Assembly: GCA_036311245.1 (NCBI GenBank) | Contig: JAXJQH010000133.1 | Span: 1 to 13,899 of the forward strand | DNA: 13,899 nucleotides | Origin: SIG578 sp036311245 | Lineage (GTDB): Bacteria > Bacillota > Clostridia > Oscillospirales > Ruminococcaceae | Direction: 5' to 3' | Part shown: one piece after another, positions 1 to 5,489 of the stretch | How the letters are laid out: every line of letters starts with the position of its first letter | Numbering within the stretch: the stretch's first letter is position 1 | The notes under the pieces: model-generated | What the model saw: only the letters and a program-made list of their open reading frames with translations | Told to the model about the DNA's origin: nothing | Databases searched by the model: none | Made by a program: the position numbers and the translations under genes

Positions 1-554
1 CCTCGGCAGAGCGCGCTTTAGGTGTTGATATCGCTGCTCCTGCTCTTGCGCTTTTGGGAATAGGTGTTATCTTTGTCGCACTGCTCACTCCCATAAACAG
101 TATGCTTCAGGCTGTAGGCAGGGCGGACATCCCTGTAAAGCTTATGCTGGTAGGTGGAACAATAAAGATAATTACTAACTTTGTTTTGGTTGCTGTTCCG
201 TCTATAAATGTTAAAGGCGCTCCGGTTGGAACTATCCTTTGCTATGTGTTCCTTTTCCTTGCAAGTATCTTCTTTTTATGCCGCGAGATAGGCACTACCC
301 CCGGAATAAAGACAACATTTATAAAGCCCTTTGCTGCAGCTGCTGCCTGCGGAGGAGCGGCGGCGGTGTCTTATAACCTGCTTGAGGGTGCTCTGAGTTC
401 CAATTTAACTACGGTAATTTCCATAATTTTTGCTGCTATTATTTATGCAATTTGCCTATTACTTTTTAAAGTTCTGTCAAAAGATGATATAATTATGCTT
501 CCAAAGGGGAAAAAAATTGTAAAAATACTTGAAAAAAGAGGATGGATAGGTTAA
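1..554 (+). CDS. spoVB: SpoVB/MurJ-like polysaccharide (lipid II-type) flippase, 3' end only
   Basis: This is the C-terminal 183 codons of a membrane protein whose 5' end lies before the window; the frame is already open at base 3 (Ser-Ala-Glu-Arg). It shows the repeating hydrophobic helices of the MVF/MATE-like exporter superfamily. The stretch around 66-200 (TPINSMLQAVGRADIPVK, then IINxxLVAxPSINVKGAPxGT style residues) resembles the C-terminal half of SpoVB, a roughly 520-residue integral membrane protein needed for spore cortex synthesis and related to lipid II flippases. At least four further membrane segments follow, and the protein ends in a short basic tail (KGKKIVKILEKRGWIG). Its position just upstream of rqcP-yabP-yabQ-divIC matches spoVB (yabM) in B. 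subtilis. It could be another member of the same exporter family, but the context favours SpoVB. Its 3' end also carries a candidate promoter for hup. Confidence 0.82.
   Translation, partial: SAERALGVDIAAPALALLGIGVIFVALLTPINSMLQAVGRADIPVKLMLVGGTIKIITNFVLVAVPSINVKGAPVGTILCYVFLFLASIFFLCREIGTTPGIKTTFIKPFAAAAACGGAAAVSYNLLEGALSSNLTTVISIIFAAIIYAICLLLFKVLSKDDIIMLPKGKKIVKILEKRGWIG
465..493 (+). promoter_or_regulatory. Candidate extended -10 sigma-A promoter for hup, inside spoVB
   Basis: The -10 hexamer TATAAT (488-493) is perfect and preceded by TGA (485-487), giving an extended -10 element. A weak -35 TTTAAA (465-470) lies 17 bp upstream. Transcription would begin near base 500 and give hup a leader of about 140 nt holding both hairpins at 568-619. 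I see no better promoter in the 555-642 gap. This is read from sequence only, and the AT-rich context raises the chance of a coincidental match. Confidence 0.5.
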
Positions 555-567
555 AATAGATGTAGCA

Positions 568-590
568 TAAACAAGAGCCATTCTTGTTTA
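568..590 (+). other. Hairpin 1 in the spoVB-hup gap / hup leader
   Basis: A perfect 9-bp inverted repeat, TAAACAAGA (568-576) and TCTTGTTTA (582-590), has a 5-nt loop GCCAT. The stem is AT-rich and no U-tract follows (AAATAC), so it is a poor intrinsic terminator. It starts 13 nt after the spoVB stop codon. It may mark the spoVB mRNA 3' end, stabilise the hup leader, or be a protein-binding palindrome. Confidence 0.6.
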
Positions 591-597
591 AAATACA

Positions 598-619
598 ATA
601 TTGTGTTTTTGCACAATAT
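598..619 (+). other. Hairpin 2 in the hup leader, just upstream of the RBS
   Basis: A perfect 8-bp inverted repeat, ATATTGTG (598-605) and CACAATAT (612-619), has a 6-nt loop TTTTTG. It lies 7 nt after hairpin 1. The hup ribosome binding site (AAAGGAG, 628-634) begins 8 nt after it. No U-tract follows, so termination is unlikely; an mRNA-stability or translational role, or a DNA-binding palindrome, is more plausible. Confidence 0.6.
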
Positions 620-642
620 AAAAAAACAAAGGAGAAAGAAAA

Positions 643-918
643 ATGACTAAAGTTGAACTCATCAATGCAATTGCCGAGCAGGCAGGTCTCTCTAAAAAAG
701 ATGCTGACGCAGCTCTGAAAGCTGTTGTCAACACTATCACTGACGCTCTTAAGAAAGGTGAAAAAGTTCAGCTCGTTGGCTTCGGAACCTTCGAGGTTCG
801 CGCTCGCGGCGAGAGAGTTGGCAGAAACCCCAGAACTAAAGAAACCATCACAATCCCCGCTTCCAAGGCTCCCGCATTCAAAGCAGGCAAAGCTCTTAAG
901 GACGCTGTTTCTAAGTAA
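643..918 (+). CDS. hup: HU family histone-like DNA-binding protein
   Basis: This 91-residue protein has the exact length of HU. It is a dimeric nucleoid protein that bends DNA without sequence specificity. The N-terminal helical dimerisation part (about 1-40) is followed by the signature GFGTFEVRAR (46-55), then the flexible beta arm with RNPRT (61-65), whose proline (P63) is the residue that intercalates in HU/IHF proteins. A C-terminal basic helix ends in DAVSK. The start is an ATG 8 nt after a good GGAG (631-634). Its codon use (GCT, AAA, CTC, ATC, CGC) looks more biased than that of its neighbours, as expected for a highly expressed gene. It has its own terminator directly downstream and probably its own promoter in spoVB. 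It sits where B. subtilis has yabN (mazG-like). HU is far more likely than IHF in a Firmicute. Confidence 0.97.
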   Translation: MTKVELINAIAEQAGLSKKDADAALKAVVNTITDALKKGEKVQLVGFGTFEVRARGERVGRNPRTKETITIPASKAPAFKAGKALKDAVSK

Positions 919-928
919 GAACCTTCTT

Positions 929-964
929 AAAAGCTGTTTTGGTGAAAGCCAAAACAGCTTTTTT
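929..964 (+). terminator. Intrinsic terminator after hup
   Basis: A perfect 14-bp stem, AAAAGCTGTTTTGG (929-942) and CCAAAACAGCTTTT (949-962), closes a 6-nt loop TGAAAG, and the T-run continues to 964. It begins 10 nt after the hup stop and is a classical rho-independent terminator. The rqcP start codon is only 23 nt past the last T, leaving no room for a full promoter in between. Confidence 0.93.
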
Positions 965-986
965 CATTTTATATCGGAGGAATACA

Positions 987-1229
987 ATGAGAATAGATAA
1001 GTTTCTGAAAAACGCGCGAATAATAAAACGCAGAACTGTTGCAAACGATGCCTGCGATAACGAGCGCATAATGGTGGACGGCAGGGTAGTCAAGGCTTCT
1101 TATCAGGTTAAAGTCGGAGATATAATTGAGGTTGCCTTCGGCACAAGAAACCTAAAAATCAGGGTTTTATCTGTAAATGAGAACGCAACTCGCGAAAAAG
1201 CCTGCGAGCAGTATGAAATATTAGAATAA
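987..1229 (+). CDS. rqcP: S4-domain ribosome-associated quality control protein RqcP (YabO)
   Basis: This 80-residue basic protein is almost entirely an S4 RNA-binding domain. It opens MRIDKFLKNARIIKRR, with the typical S4 pattern, R16 in place, and a V-x-V-x-Y-x-V-x-x-GD turn ending around GDII (44-47). B. subtilis RqcP (YabO, 86 residues, same opening) binds obstructed 50S subunits and helps RqcH add alanine tails to stalled chains. The start is the ATG at 987, which has GGAGG 6 nt upstream (976-980). An in-frame GTG at 939 would read through the terminator stem and is rejected. The next genes are yabP-yabQ-divIC-yabR, the same order as in B. subtilis. The related heat-shock protein Hsp15 has the same fold, but neighbours and size favour RqcP. 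Confidence 0.92.
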   Translation: MRIDKFLKNARIIKRRTVANDACDNERIMVDGRVVKASYQVKVGDIIEVAFGTRNLKIRVLSVNENATREKACEQYEILE

Positions 1230-1280
1230 TTGTCCTTTTTTCCGAATATAGTTTACTCAGAATAAATCGGGAGGAAACTT

Positions 1281-1565
1281 ATGACGGAAGAGAAGAATAT
1301 TCAAAAAACAATGCCTCACAATGTTGTAATGAAAAGCTGCGAAAAGCTGAGCCTAACAGGCGTGCGCGATGTCGGGAGCTTTGATGAGAATATCATCGCT
1401 TGCTTTACCGATAATGGCGAGCTTATTATTAAAGGCGATATGCTCCATATAGAGAAGATGGACACCACATCGGGTGATATGGAGGTAATCGGCAAGGTAT
1501 CCTCGCTTACCTACACAGGCGAAGAGCGCCGCCGCTCAGGCTTTATTTCCAAGCTCTTTAAATAG
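1281..1565 (+). CDS. yabP: Sporulation protein YabP
   Basis: This 94-residue protein matches the YabP/YqfC family. The recognisable elements are the N-terminal HNVVMKSCEKLSLTGVRDV region (13-31), the SFDE motif, the GELIIKGDMLHIEKMD strand-rich centre (about 46-61), and the C-terminal GFISKLFK, nearly identical in style to the end of B. subtilis YabP (FFSKLFK). YabP is made in the mother cell during sporulation and is associated with spore coat/cortex assembly; its molecular activity is not established. The ATG has a strong GGGAGG (1269-1274) 6 nt upstream. The 51-bp gap after rqcP could house a sporulation promoter, but I could not identify a convincing sigma-E site. yabQ follows after 18 bp. 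Confidence 0.93.
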   Translation: MTEEKNIQKTMPHNVVMKSCEKLSLTGVRDVGSFDENIIACFTDNGELIIKGDMLHIEKMDTTSGDMEVIGKVSSLTYTGEERRRSGFISKLFK

Positions 1566-1583
1566 GATTGTGGGGTATTTTTC

Positions 1584-2159
1584 GTGACAGTAACCTTATC
1601 AGGCCAGCTTTCGGATTTTGGAATAGCACTCTTAATGGGAGCAGCCTTGGGCGTTGTGTACGATATTTTTAAGGTGCTGCGCCTTATCGGGCTGAATTTT
1701 AAAATTGCCGCCTTTATTGAGGACATTCTGTTTTTTCTTATCGCAACAGTAACGGTTTTTTCCTACTATATGCAGATAACAGACGGCAAGTTTCGCATTT
1801 TTCCGATTATAGCCGCGGTTTTGGGCTTTGCTTTGTATAGTATAAGTATAGAAAAGCCTATATTTTTTCTTATTCGCAAGCTTTATGAGTTTATTTCTAA
1901 AATTTTCAGCTTTATATATAAGAAAATATTTCTTTTTGCGCTAAAGAAGCTTGGATTCTTGCTCAAAAAGGTATTTTATCCTGTTGGAAAATTTTTTAAG
2001 AAATTTTTTGCTGAAAATATTATGAATTTTTTAAAAAATCTATTGCCAAAATCGAGAAAAATGTTATATAATAGCAGAGGAATTTATAAGAGAAAGAAGG
2101 GGAAAAGCAAAAATGCGCAAAGAGAACAAAAATCCGCAGAAAAAGCGTTCTTTTGTTAG
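1584..2159 (+). CDS. yabQ: Spore coat/cortex membrane protein YabQ
   Basis: This 191-residue membrane protein starts at GTG 1584, with a modest GGGG (1572-1575) ahead. The N-terminal part LSGQLSDFGIALLMGAALG (5-23), the VYDIFKVLR loop and hydrophobic segments near 9-27, 43-62 and 73-88 match YabQ, required in B. subtilis for cortex formation and coat assembly. From about residue 94 the protein turns into a long Phe/Lys-rich amphipathic tail (KKIFLFALKKLGFLLKKV and similar) and ends in a charged stretch. The tail looks compositionally simple and is less conserved in the family. The last 47 nt overlap divIC in another frame. The 3' end contains a near-consensus vegetative promoter, probably for divIC. 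Confidence 0.88.
   Translation: MTVTLSGQLSDFGIALLMGAALGVVYDIFKVLRLIGLNFKIAAFIEDILFFLIATVTVFSYYMQITDGKFRIFPIIAAVLGFALYSISIEKPIFFLIRKLYEFISKIFSFIYKKIFLFALKKLGFLLKKVFYPVGKFFKKFFAENIMNFLKNLLPKSRKMLYNSRGIYKRKKGKSKNAQREQKSAEKAFFC
2043..2072 (+). promoter_or_regulatory. Sigma-A promoter for divIC, inside yabQ
   Basis: A -35 box TTGCCA (2043-2048, five of six consensus bases) and a perfect -10 TATAAT (2067-2072) are separated by 18 bp. The predicted start near 2079-2080 gives a leader of about 33 nt before the divIC ATG at 2113. The site lies inside the coding sequence of yabQ. It would uncouple the division gene from the sporulation-specific yabP-yabQ. This is a sequence prediction only. Confidence 0.7.
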
Positions 2160-2421
2160 TGGTTTTTTTAAGCTTGCAGTTCTTTGTGTTGCTGTTTGGG
2201 TTGCCTTTTCTCTTGTTTCGCTTCAGATTGAGCTTTCGGAGAAACGCGAAATGCTTTCAAAGCTTGAGGAGCAGCGTCAGGAGCTTATGATTTCCAATGC
2301 AGAAAAAAAGGAACTGATCGAAAAAAGCGATCAGAATGAATTTGTCGAGCGAATTGCAAGGGAATATTTTGATTTTGCTTATCCCGATGAGCAGATATAT
2401 ATTGATATCTCCGGTAGCTAA
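2113..2421 (+). CDS. divIC: Septum formation initiator DivIC/FtsB family protein
   Basis: This 102-residue bitopic protein has a basic cytoplasmic N-terminus (1-20, rich in Lys/Arg), one membrane helix (about 18-37, LAVLCVAVWVAFSLVSL) and an extracellular coiled coil (about 38-72, heptads of Leu with Glu/Lys). It ends in the FtsB/DivIC box FVERIAREYFDFAYPDEQIY (77-96). DivIC works with FtsL and DivIB (FtsLBQ) to activate septal peptidoglycan synthesis. The start ATG at 2113 lies 47 nt inside the yabQ frame and is preceded by AAGGGGA (2098-2104). A short N-terminal cytoplasmic tail is normal for the family, so I keep this start. The order yabQ-divIC-yabR is that of B. subtilis. FtsL is the alternative, but the box and context favour DivIC. 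Confidence 0.92.
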   Translation: MRKENKNPQKKRSFVSGFFKLAVLCVAVWVAFSLVSLQIELSEKREMLSKLEEQRQELMISNAEKKELIEKSDQNEFVERIAREYFDFAYPDEQIYIDISGS

Positions 2422-2465
2422 CTTCTCGGTATTTTCAATCTCATCTAAGGAGTAAATATTATTTT

Positions 2466-2906
2466 ATGCAGCTTGAAGTCGGAAGTATTTTAGAAGGAAA
2501 AGTCACCGGAATTACAAAATTCGGCGCATTTGTTGACCTCGGAGAGGGCAAAACAGGTATGGTACATATCTCGGAGGTTTCGTCAAACTATGTAACCGAG
2601 ATTTCTGAGCATGTAAAAGAAAATCAGATTGTCAAGGTTCGTGTTCTCAGCATAGGAGAGGATGGCAAAATCCGCCTTTCAATGAAAAAGCTAAACGGCG
2701 ATGAGCCTGAGGAAAGAGCGCCTAAAAGAGATTCTTTTAAGGACCGTGAGCCTCGCGCAAGAGTTAGCGCTCCCAAAAAGAATGAACCTATGTCATTTGA
2801 GGATATGCTAAATAAATTCAAGCAGTCCAGTGATGAAAAAATGAGTGACCTTAAGCGTAATATGGATTCCAAACGCGGGGGTTATAGCCGCAGAGGCGGA
2901 AGATAA
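2466..2906 (+). CDS. yabR: S1-domain RNA-binding protein YabR
   Basis: This 146-residue protein has one S1 RNA-binding domain at 1-77 (VGSILEGKVTGITKFGAFVD, then MVHISEVSS and the IRLSMKK strand), closest to S1 domains of YabR/general stress protein 13 and the PNPase C-terminus. Residues 78-146 are a charged, probably disordered tail ending in an RG-rich stretch (RGGYSRRGGR), which commonly adds nonspecific RNA affinity. The exact role of YabR is unsettled. The SD AAGGAG (2447-2452) is 13 nt from the ATG, longer than usual, but no other in-frame start fits and the S1 fold begins right at this Met. It is the last gene before a strong terminator; in B. subtilis spoIIE follows, here it does not. 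Confidence 0.9.
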   Translation: MQLEVGSILEGKVTGITKFGAFVDLGEGKTGMVHISEVSSNYVTEISEHVKENQIVKVRVLSIGEDGKIRLSMKKLNGDEPEERAPKRDSFKDREPRARVSAPKKNEPMSFEDMLNKFKQSSDEKMSDLKRNMDSKRGGYSRRGGR

Positions 2907-2911
2907 AAGCA

Positions 2912-2944
2912 AAAAAGGGCGAAGTGGCAACACTTCGCCTTTTT
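2912..2944 (+). terminator. Intrinsic terminator after yabR
   Basis: A 9-bp GC-rich stem, GGCGAAGTG (2918-2926) and CACTTCGCC (2931-2939), closes a GCAA loop of the GNRA type. An upstream A-run and a downstream T-run (2940-2944) extend it. It begins just after the yabR stop. The rlmL ATG at 2967 is 23 nt past the last T, the same distance as between the hup terminator and rqcP. Confidence 0.92.
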
Positions 2945-2966
2945 AAAGCTTAGGAGAGGAAAAATT

Positions 2967-4082
2967 ATGCACAAGCTAAAAATAGTATGTCCCTGCCATT
3001 TCGGCTTGGAAAGTGTCCTTGCGGGTGAAATGAAAAGGCTTTCTTTTGAAAATGTTCAAAGTGAAAACGGTAAGGTCAGCTTTGAGGGGAGCCTTTTTGA
3101 TGTTGCAAAAGCTAATATAAATTTAAGAACAGCTGAGCGTGTTCTTATAGAGCTCGCAAGCTTTAAAGCGTTTTCGTTTGAGGACCTTTTTCAGGGAACT
3201 CTCGCTGCTCCTTGGGAGCAGTTTATAGATAGAGACGAGGCATTTCCCGTTAAAGGCTGGTCACTTAATTCTAAGCTTCACAGCGTTCCCGATTGCCAGT
3301 CGATAGTAAAAAAGGCTGTAGTTACACGCCTTGATAAAAAATATTCAATGAGTATTTTCCCCGAAACAGGGGCAAGGCACCAGATTCAGTTTTCTATTAT
3401 GAAGGATATTGTATGCCTTTATCTTGACACAAGCGGTGAGGGACTTCATAAACGTGGCTACCGCCGCAATTCAAATGCTGCCCCAATAAAAGAAACCCTT
3501 GCCGCGGGAATTTTGGATATTGCCCGTGTTAAAGGCTACAGCACGGTTTATGACCCTATGTGCGGCAGCGGAACATTTCTTATTGAGTCCTTCCTGCGAG
3601 CTACCAAAACTGCGCCCGGATTGCTCAGGACCTTCGCAAGTGAAAAATGGAACTGCTTTGATGAAAAACACTGGCAGCAGGCAAGGGGAGAGGCGCTCGA
3701 GAAAATTGATCATAGCTGTGAGTTTAGAGGCTTTGGCTCGGATATAGATGCTGATGCGGTTTTCCTCTCTGCTGAAAATGCTAAAAAGGCGCAGGCACAG
3801 GGCAGACTTAGCTTTAAAAAAGCGGATATTTCCGACTTTGTGCTGCCCGAAAAGGGAATAGTAATTTGTAACCCGCCTTATGGAGAACGCCTTTCTGATA
3901 TAAAAACTGCCGAGAATCTTTATAAAACAATGGGCAGGATTTTTGCTGCCAAAGAGGGAGTGTGCTACTATATTATTTCTCCACACGAAAATTTTGAGGC
4001 GCTTTTTGGGAGAAAAGCCGATAAAAAGCGCAAACTTTATAACGGTATGATTAAATGTAATCTTTATCAGTATTTTTTGTAA
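2967..4082 (+). CDS. rlmL: THUMP-domain class I SAM-dependent 23S rRNA (guanine-N2) methyltransferase
   Basis: This 371-residue protein has the layout of the RlmL/YpsC family. An N-terminal ferredoxin-like plus THUMP RNA-binding part (about 1-160) is followed by a Rossmann methyltransferase with DPMCGSGT (196-203) for SAM binding, an acidic GSDIDADA (257-264) and the amino-methylating NPPYGER (302-308). NPPY-type motifs methylate exocyclic nitrogen, so m2G formation in 23S rRNA (G2445-type) is the likely reaction, acting on the 50S precursor. Length fits the YpsC type (about 385), not the E. coli RlmKL fusion. The ATG has AGGAGAGG (2952-2959) 7 nt upstream. It is a lone gene between two conserved clusters, with a terminator immediately upstream and the pyrH promoter 30 bp downstream. 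The exact target nucleotide is inferred from family. Confidence 0.9.
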   Translation: MHKLKIVCPCHFGLESVLAGEMKRLSFENVQSENGKVSFEGSLFDVAKANINLRTAERVLIELASFKAFSFEDLFQGTLAAPWEQFIDRDEAFPVKGWSLNSKLHSVPDCQSIVKKAVVTRLDKKYSMSIFPETGARHQIQFSIMKDIVCLYLDTSGEGLHKRGYRRNSNAAPIKETLAAGILDIARVKGYSTVYDPMCGSGTFLIESFLRATKTAPGLLRTFASEKWNCFDEKHWQQARGEALEKIDHSCEFRGFGSDIDADAVFLSAENAKKAQAQGRLSFKKADISDFVLPEKGIVICNPPYGERLSDIKTAENLYKTMGRIFAAKEGVCYYIISPHENFEALFGRKADKKRKLYNGMIKCNLYQYFL

Positions 4083-4111
4083 AAAATGCGCTATGAAACG
4101 CTATTTAACCC

Positions 4112-4140
4112 TTTACAGTTTTAAGGTAATTGTGTATAAT
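4112..4140 (+). promoter_or_regulatory. Sigma-A promoter of the pyrH-polC block
   Basis: TTTACA (4112-4117, five of six consensus) and TATAAT (4135-4140) are separated by exactly 17 bp, in the intergenic gap between rlmL and pyrH. A second TATAAT (4140-4145) overlaps. The start point would be near 4147, giving about 45 nt of leader before the pyrH ATG. No other intergenic promoter of this quality is visible up to polC, so it may drive the whole block. Confidence 0.8.
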
Positions 4141-4191
4141 ATAATTTAAGTAAGTGTGTCTTTTAAAGAAAAAATACGGAGGATGTGTATT

Positions 4192-4902
4192 ATGGCCTTG
4201 AAGTACAAAAGAATTCTTTTGAAACTCAGCGGCGAGGCACTTGCCGGTGATAAAAAAACAGGAATTGATAACGAAACCCTTTATAATATCTGCAAAAGTA
4301 TAAAAAAATGCGTGGATGCAGGAGCAGAGGTTGGTATTGTTGTCGGCGGAGGAAACTTCTGGCGAGGCAGATCCAATGACCATATGGACCGCACAAGAGC
4401 CGACCATATCGGAATGCTTGCAACCGCAATGAATGCCCTCGCTGTCGGCGATATGCTCGAGAGCCTTGGCGCAGAGGTCAGAGTTCAGACAGCTATTGAT
4501 ATGCATCAGGTAGCTGAGCCTTATATCCGTGGTAAAGCAATAAAACATCTTAGCAGAGGTAGAGTTGTTATCTTTGGCTGCGGTGTCGGCAGCCCCTATT
4601 TCTCAACCGATACAGCATCCTCTCTGCGTGCCGCCGAAATAAATGCCGATATTATGTTCAAGGCCACTATGGTAGACGGTGTGTATGATAAAGACCCCCA
4701 CCGCTTCGATGATGCTGTTAAATATGATTCACTTCCTCTTTCTGAGGTCCTTGCAAAAGGTCTCGCGGTTATGGATAGCACAGCCGCTGCTATGTGTAAG
4801 GATAATAAAATGCCGGTGCTGGTATTTAGCTTAGAAGACCCCGAGAATATTTACCGCGCTGTAATGGGCGAAAATGTCGGAACAGTTGTTTATACAGAAT
4901 AA
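4192..4902 (+). CDS. pyrH: UMP kinase (UMPK, amino acid kinase fold)
   Basis: PyrH phosphorylates UMP to UDP with ATP, a committed step to UTP/CTP, as a cytoplasmic hexamer regulated by UTP and GTP. The 236 residues (family about 240) show KLSGEALAG (11-19, phosphate binding), VGGGNFWRG (51-59), DRTRADHIGMLATAMN (66-81), VAEPYIRGKAI (107-117) and PYFSTDTASSLRA (135-147). The start is the ATG at 4192 with GGAGG (4178-4182) 9 nt upstream; an in-frame ATG at 4183 abuts the SD and is unlikely. The nucleotide loop reads GCGVGSPYFSTDT where most homologues have a GTGNP core, so V132 and S134 replace Thr and Asn (see findings). frr follows after 21 bp. In B. subtilis rpsB-tsf precede pyrH; here rlmL does. 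Confidence 0.96.
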   Translation: MALKYKRILLKLSGEALAGDKKTGIDNETLYNICKSIKKCVDAGAEVGIVVGGGNFWRGRSNDHMDRTRADHIGMLATAMNALAVGDMLESLGAEVRVQTAIDMHQVAEPYIRGKAIKHLSRGRVVIFGCGVGSPYFSTDTASSLRAAEINADIMFKATMVDGVYDKDPHRFDDAVKYDSLPLSEVLAKGLAVMDSTAAAMCKDNKMPVLVFSLEDPENIYRAVMGENVGTVVYTE

Positions 4903-4923
4903 TATAAAAGGAGACTTAAGATT

Positions 4924-5478
4924 ATGCAGGAGCAAATGAAGATACTTAAAGAAAAAATGAACAAGAGCGTGGATGTTCTTAAAAGTGATTTTGCTGCAAT
5001 CCGTGCAGGCAGAGCAAACCCCGCCGTCCTTGATAAGGTCAATGTAGATTACTATGGTGTTCCCACACCCATTCAGCAGATGGCTGCCGTTTCGGTTGCA
5101 GAGGCAAGAGTTTTAGTTATCCAGCCTTGGGACGCTTCGACCTTAAAGGATATTGAAAAAGCAATCAATATTTCCGATATCGGAATTAACCCTACCAATG
5201 ATGGTAGAGTTATCCGCCTTGCATTCCCGCCCCTTACCGAGGAGCGCCGCCGCGATATCGCAAAGGATATCTCTAAGCTTTCTGAAAACTGCAAGGTTGC
5301 TATCCGCTCCATCCGCCGTGATGGAATTGAAAAATTCAAAGCAATGAAAAAAGCCTCTGAAATCACCGAGGATGACCTTAAGAATTGCGAGAAACAGGTT
5401 CAGGATTTAACCGACCAATTCTGCAAAACCGTTGACGAGCTTTCTAAAACCAAGGAAAAAGAAATTCTTGAGCTGTAA
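4924..5478 (+). CDS. frr: Ribosome recycling factor
   Basis: RRF, with EF-G, splits the post-termination ribosome so subunits can be reused. At 184 residues it has the family's length (185). Recognisable blocks are IRAGRANPAVLDKVNVDYYG (26-45), the domain II region PTPIQQMAAVSV (48-58), QPWDASTLKDIEKAI (67-81), GINPTNDGRVIRLAFPPLTEERR (87-109, split here only in description) and the long-helix hinge KVAIRSIRRD (124-133). The ATG has GGAG (4910-4913) 10 nt ahead. It is coupled to pyrH upstream (21-bp gap) and uppS downstream (11-bp gap), an arrangement conserved in most Firmicutes and many Proteobacteria. No oddities are seen, and identity is secure. Confidence 0.97.
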   Translation: MQEQMKILKEKMNKSVDVLKSDFAAIRAGRANPAVLDKVNVDYYGVPTPIQQMAAVSVAEARVLVIQPWDASTLKDIEKAINISDIGINPTNDGRVIRLAFPPLTEERRRDIAKDISKLSENCKVAIRSIRRDGIEKFKAMKKASEITEDDLKNCEKQVQDLTDQFCKTVDELSKTKEKEILEL

Positions 5479-5489
5479 TCGGAGTAATT

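Noticed and set aside
939..986. GTG-initiated extension of rqcP by 16 residues
   Set aside because: It would translate through the second half of the hup terminator and has no SD; the ATG at 987 has a proper GGAGG and matches the family N-terminus MRLDKFL/MRIDKFL.
1230..1280. Sigma-E promoter ahead of yabP
   Set aside because: The gap has an ATA-containing stretch (GAATATAG) but no CATACA-like -10 element at the proper distance, so I do not call it.
2447..2465. A different start for yabR because of the 13-nt SD-to-ATG distance
   Set aside because: No in-frame ATG, GTG or TTG lies closer to the SD, and the S1 domain begins exactly at the chosen Met.
4083..4108. Terminator after rlmL
   Set aside because: Only a short imperfect pairing (GCG with CGC, one bulge) and no T-run; not good enough to call an intrinsic terminator.
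4156..4191. Upstream starts for pyrH at GTG 4156 and ATG 4183
   Set aside because: The first has no SD and the second touches the GGAGG; the ATG at 4192 has ideal spacing and fits PyrH length.
4105..4548. Antisense open frame over pyrH and its promoter
   Set aside because: A shadow of pyrH; the translated product is Cys/His/Ser-rich with no recognisable domain.
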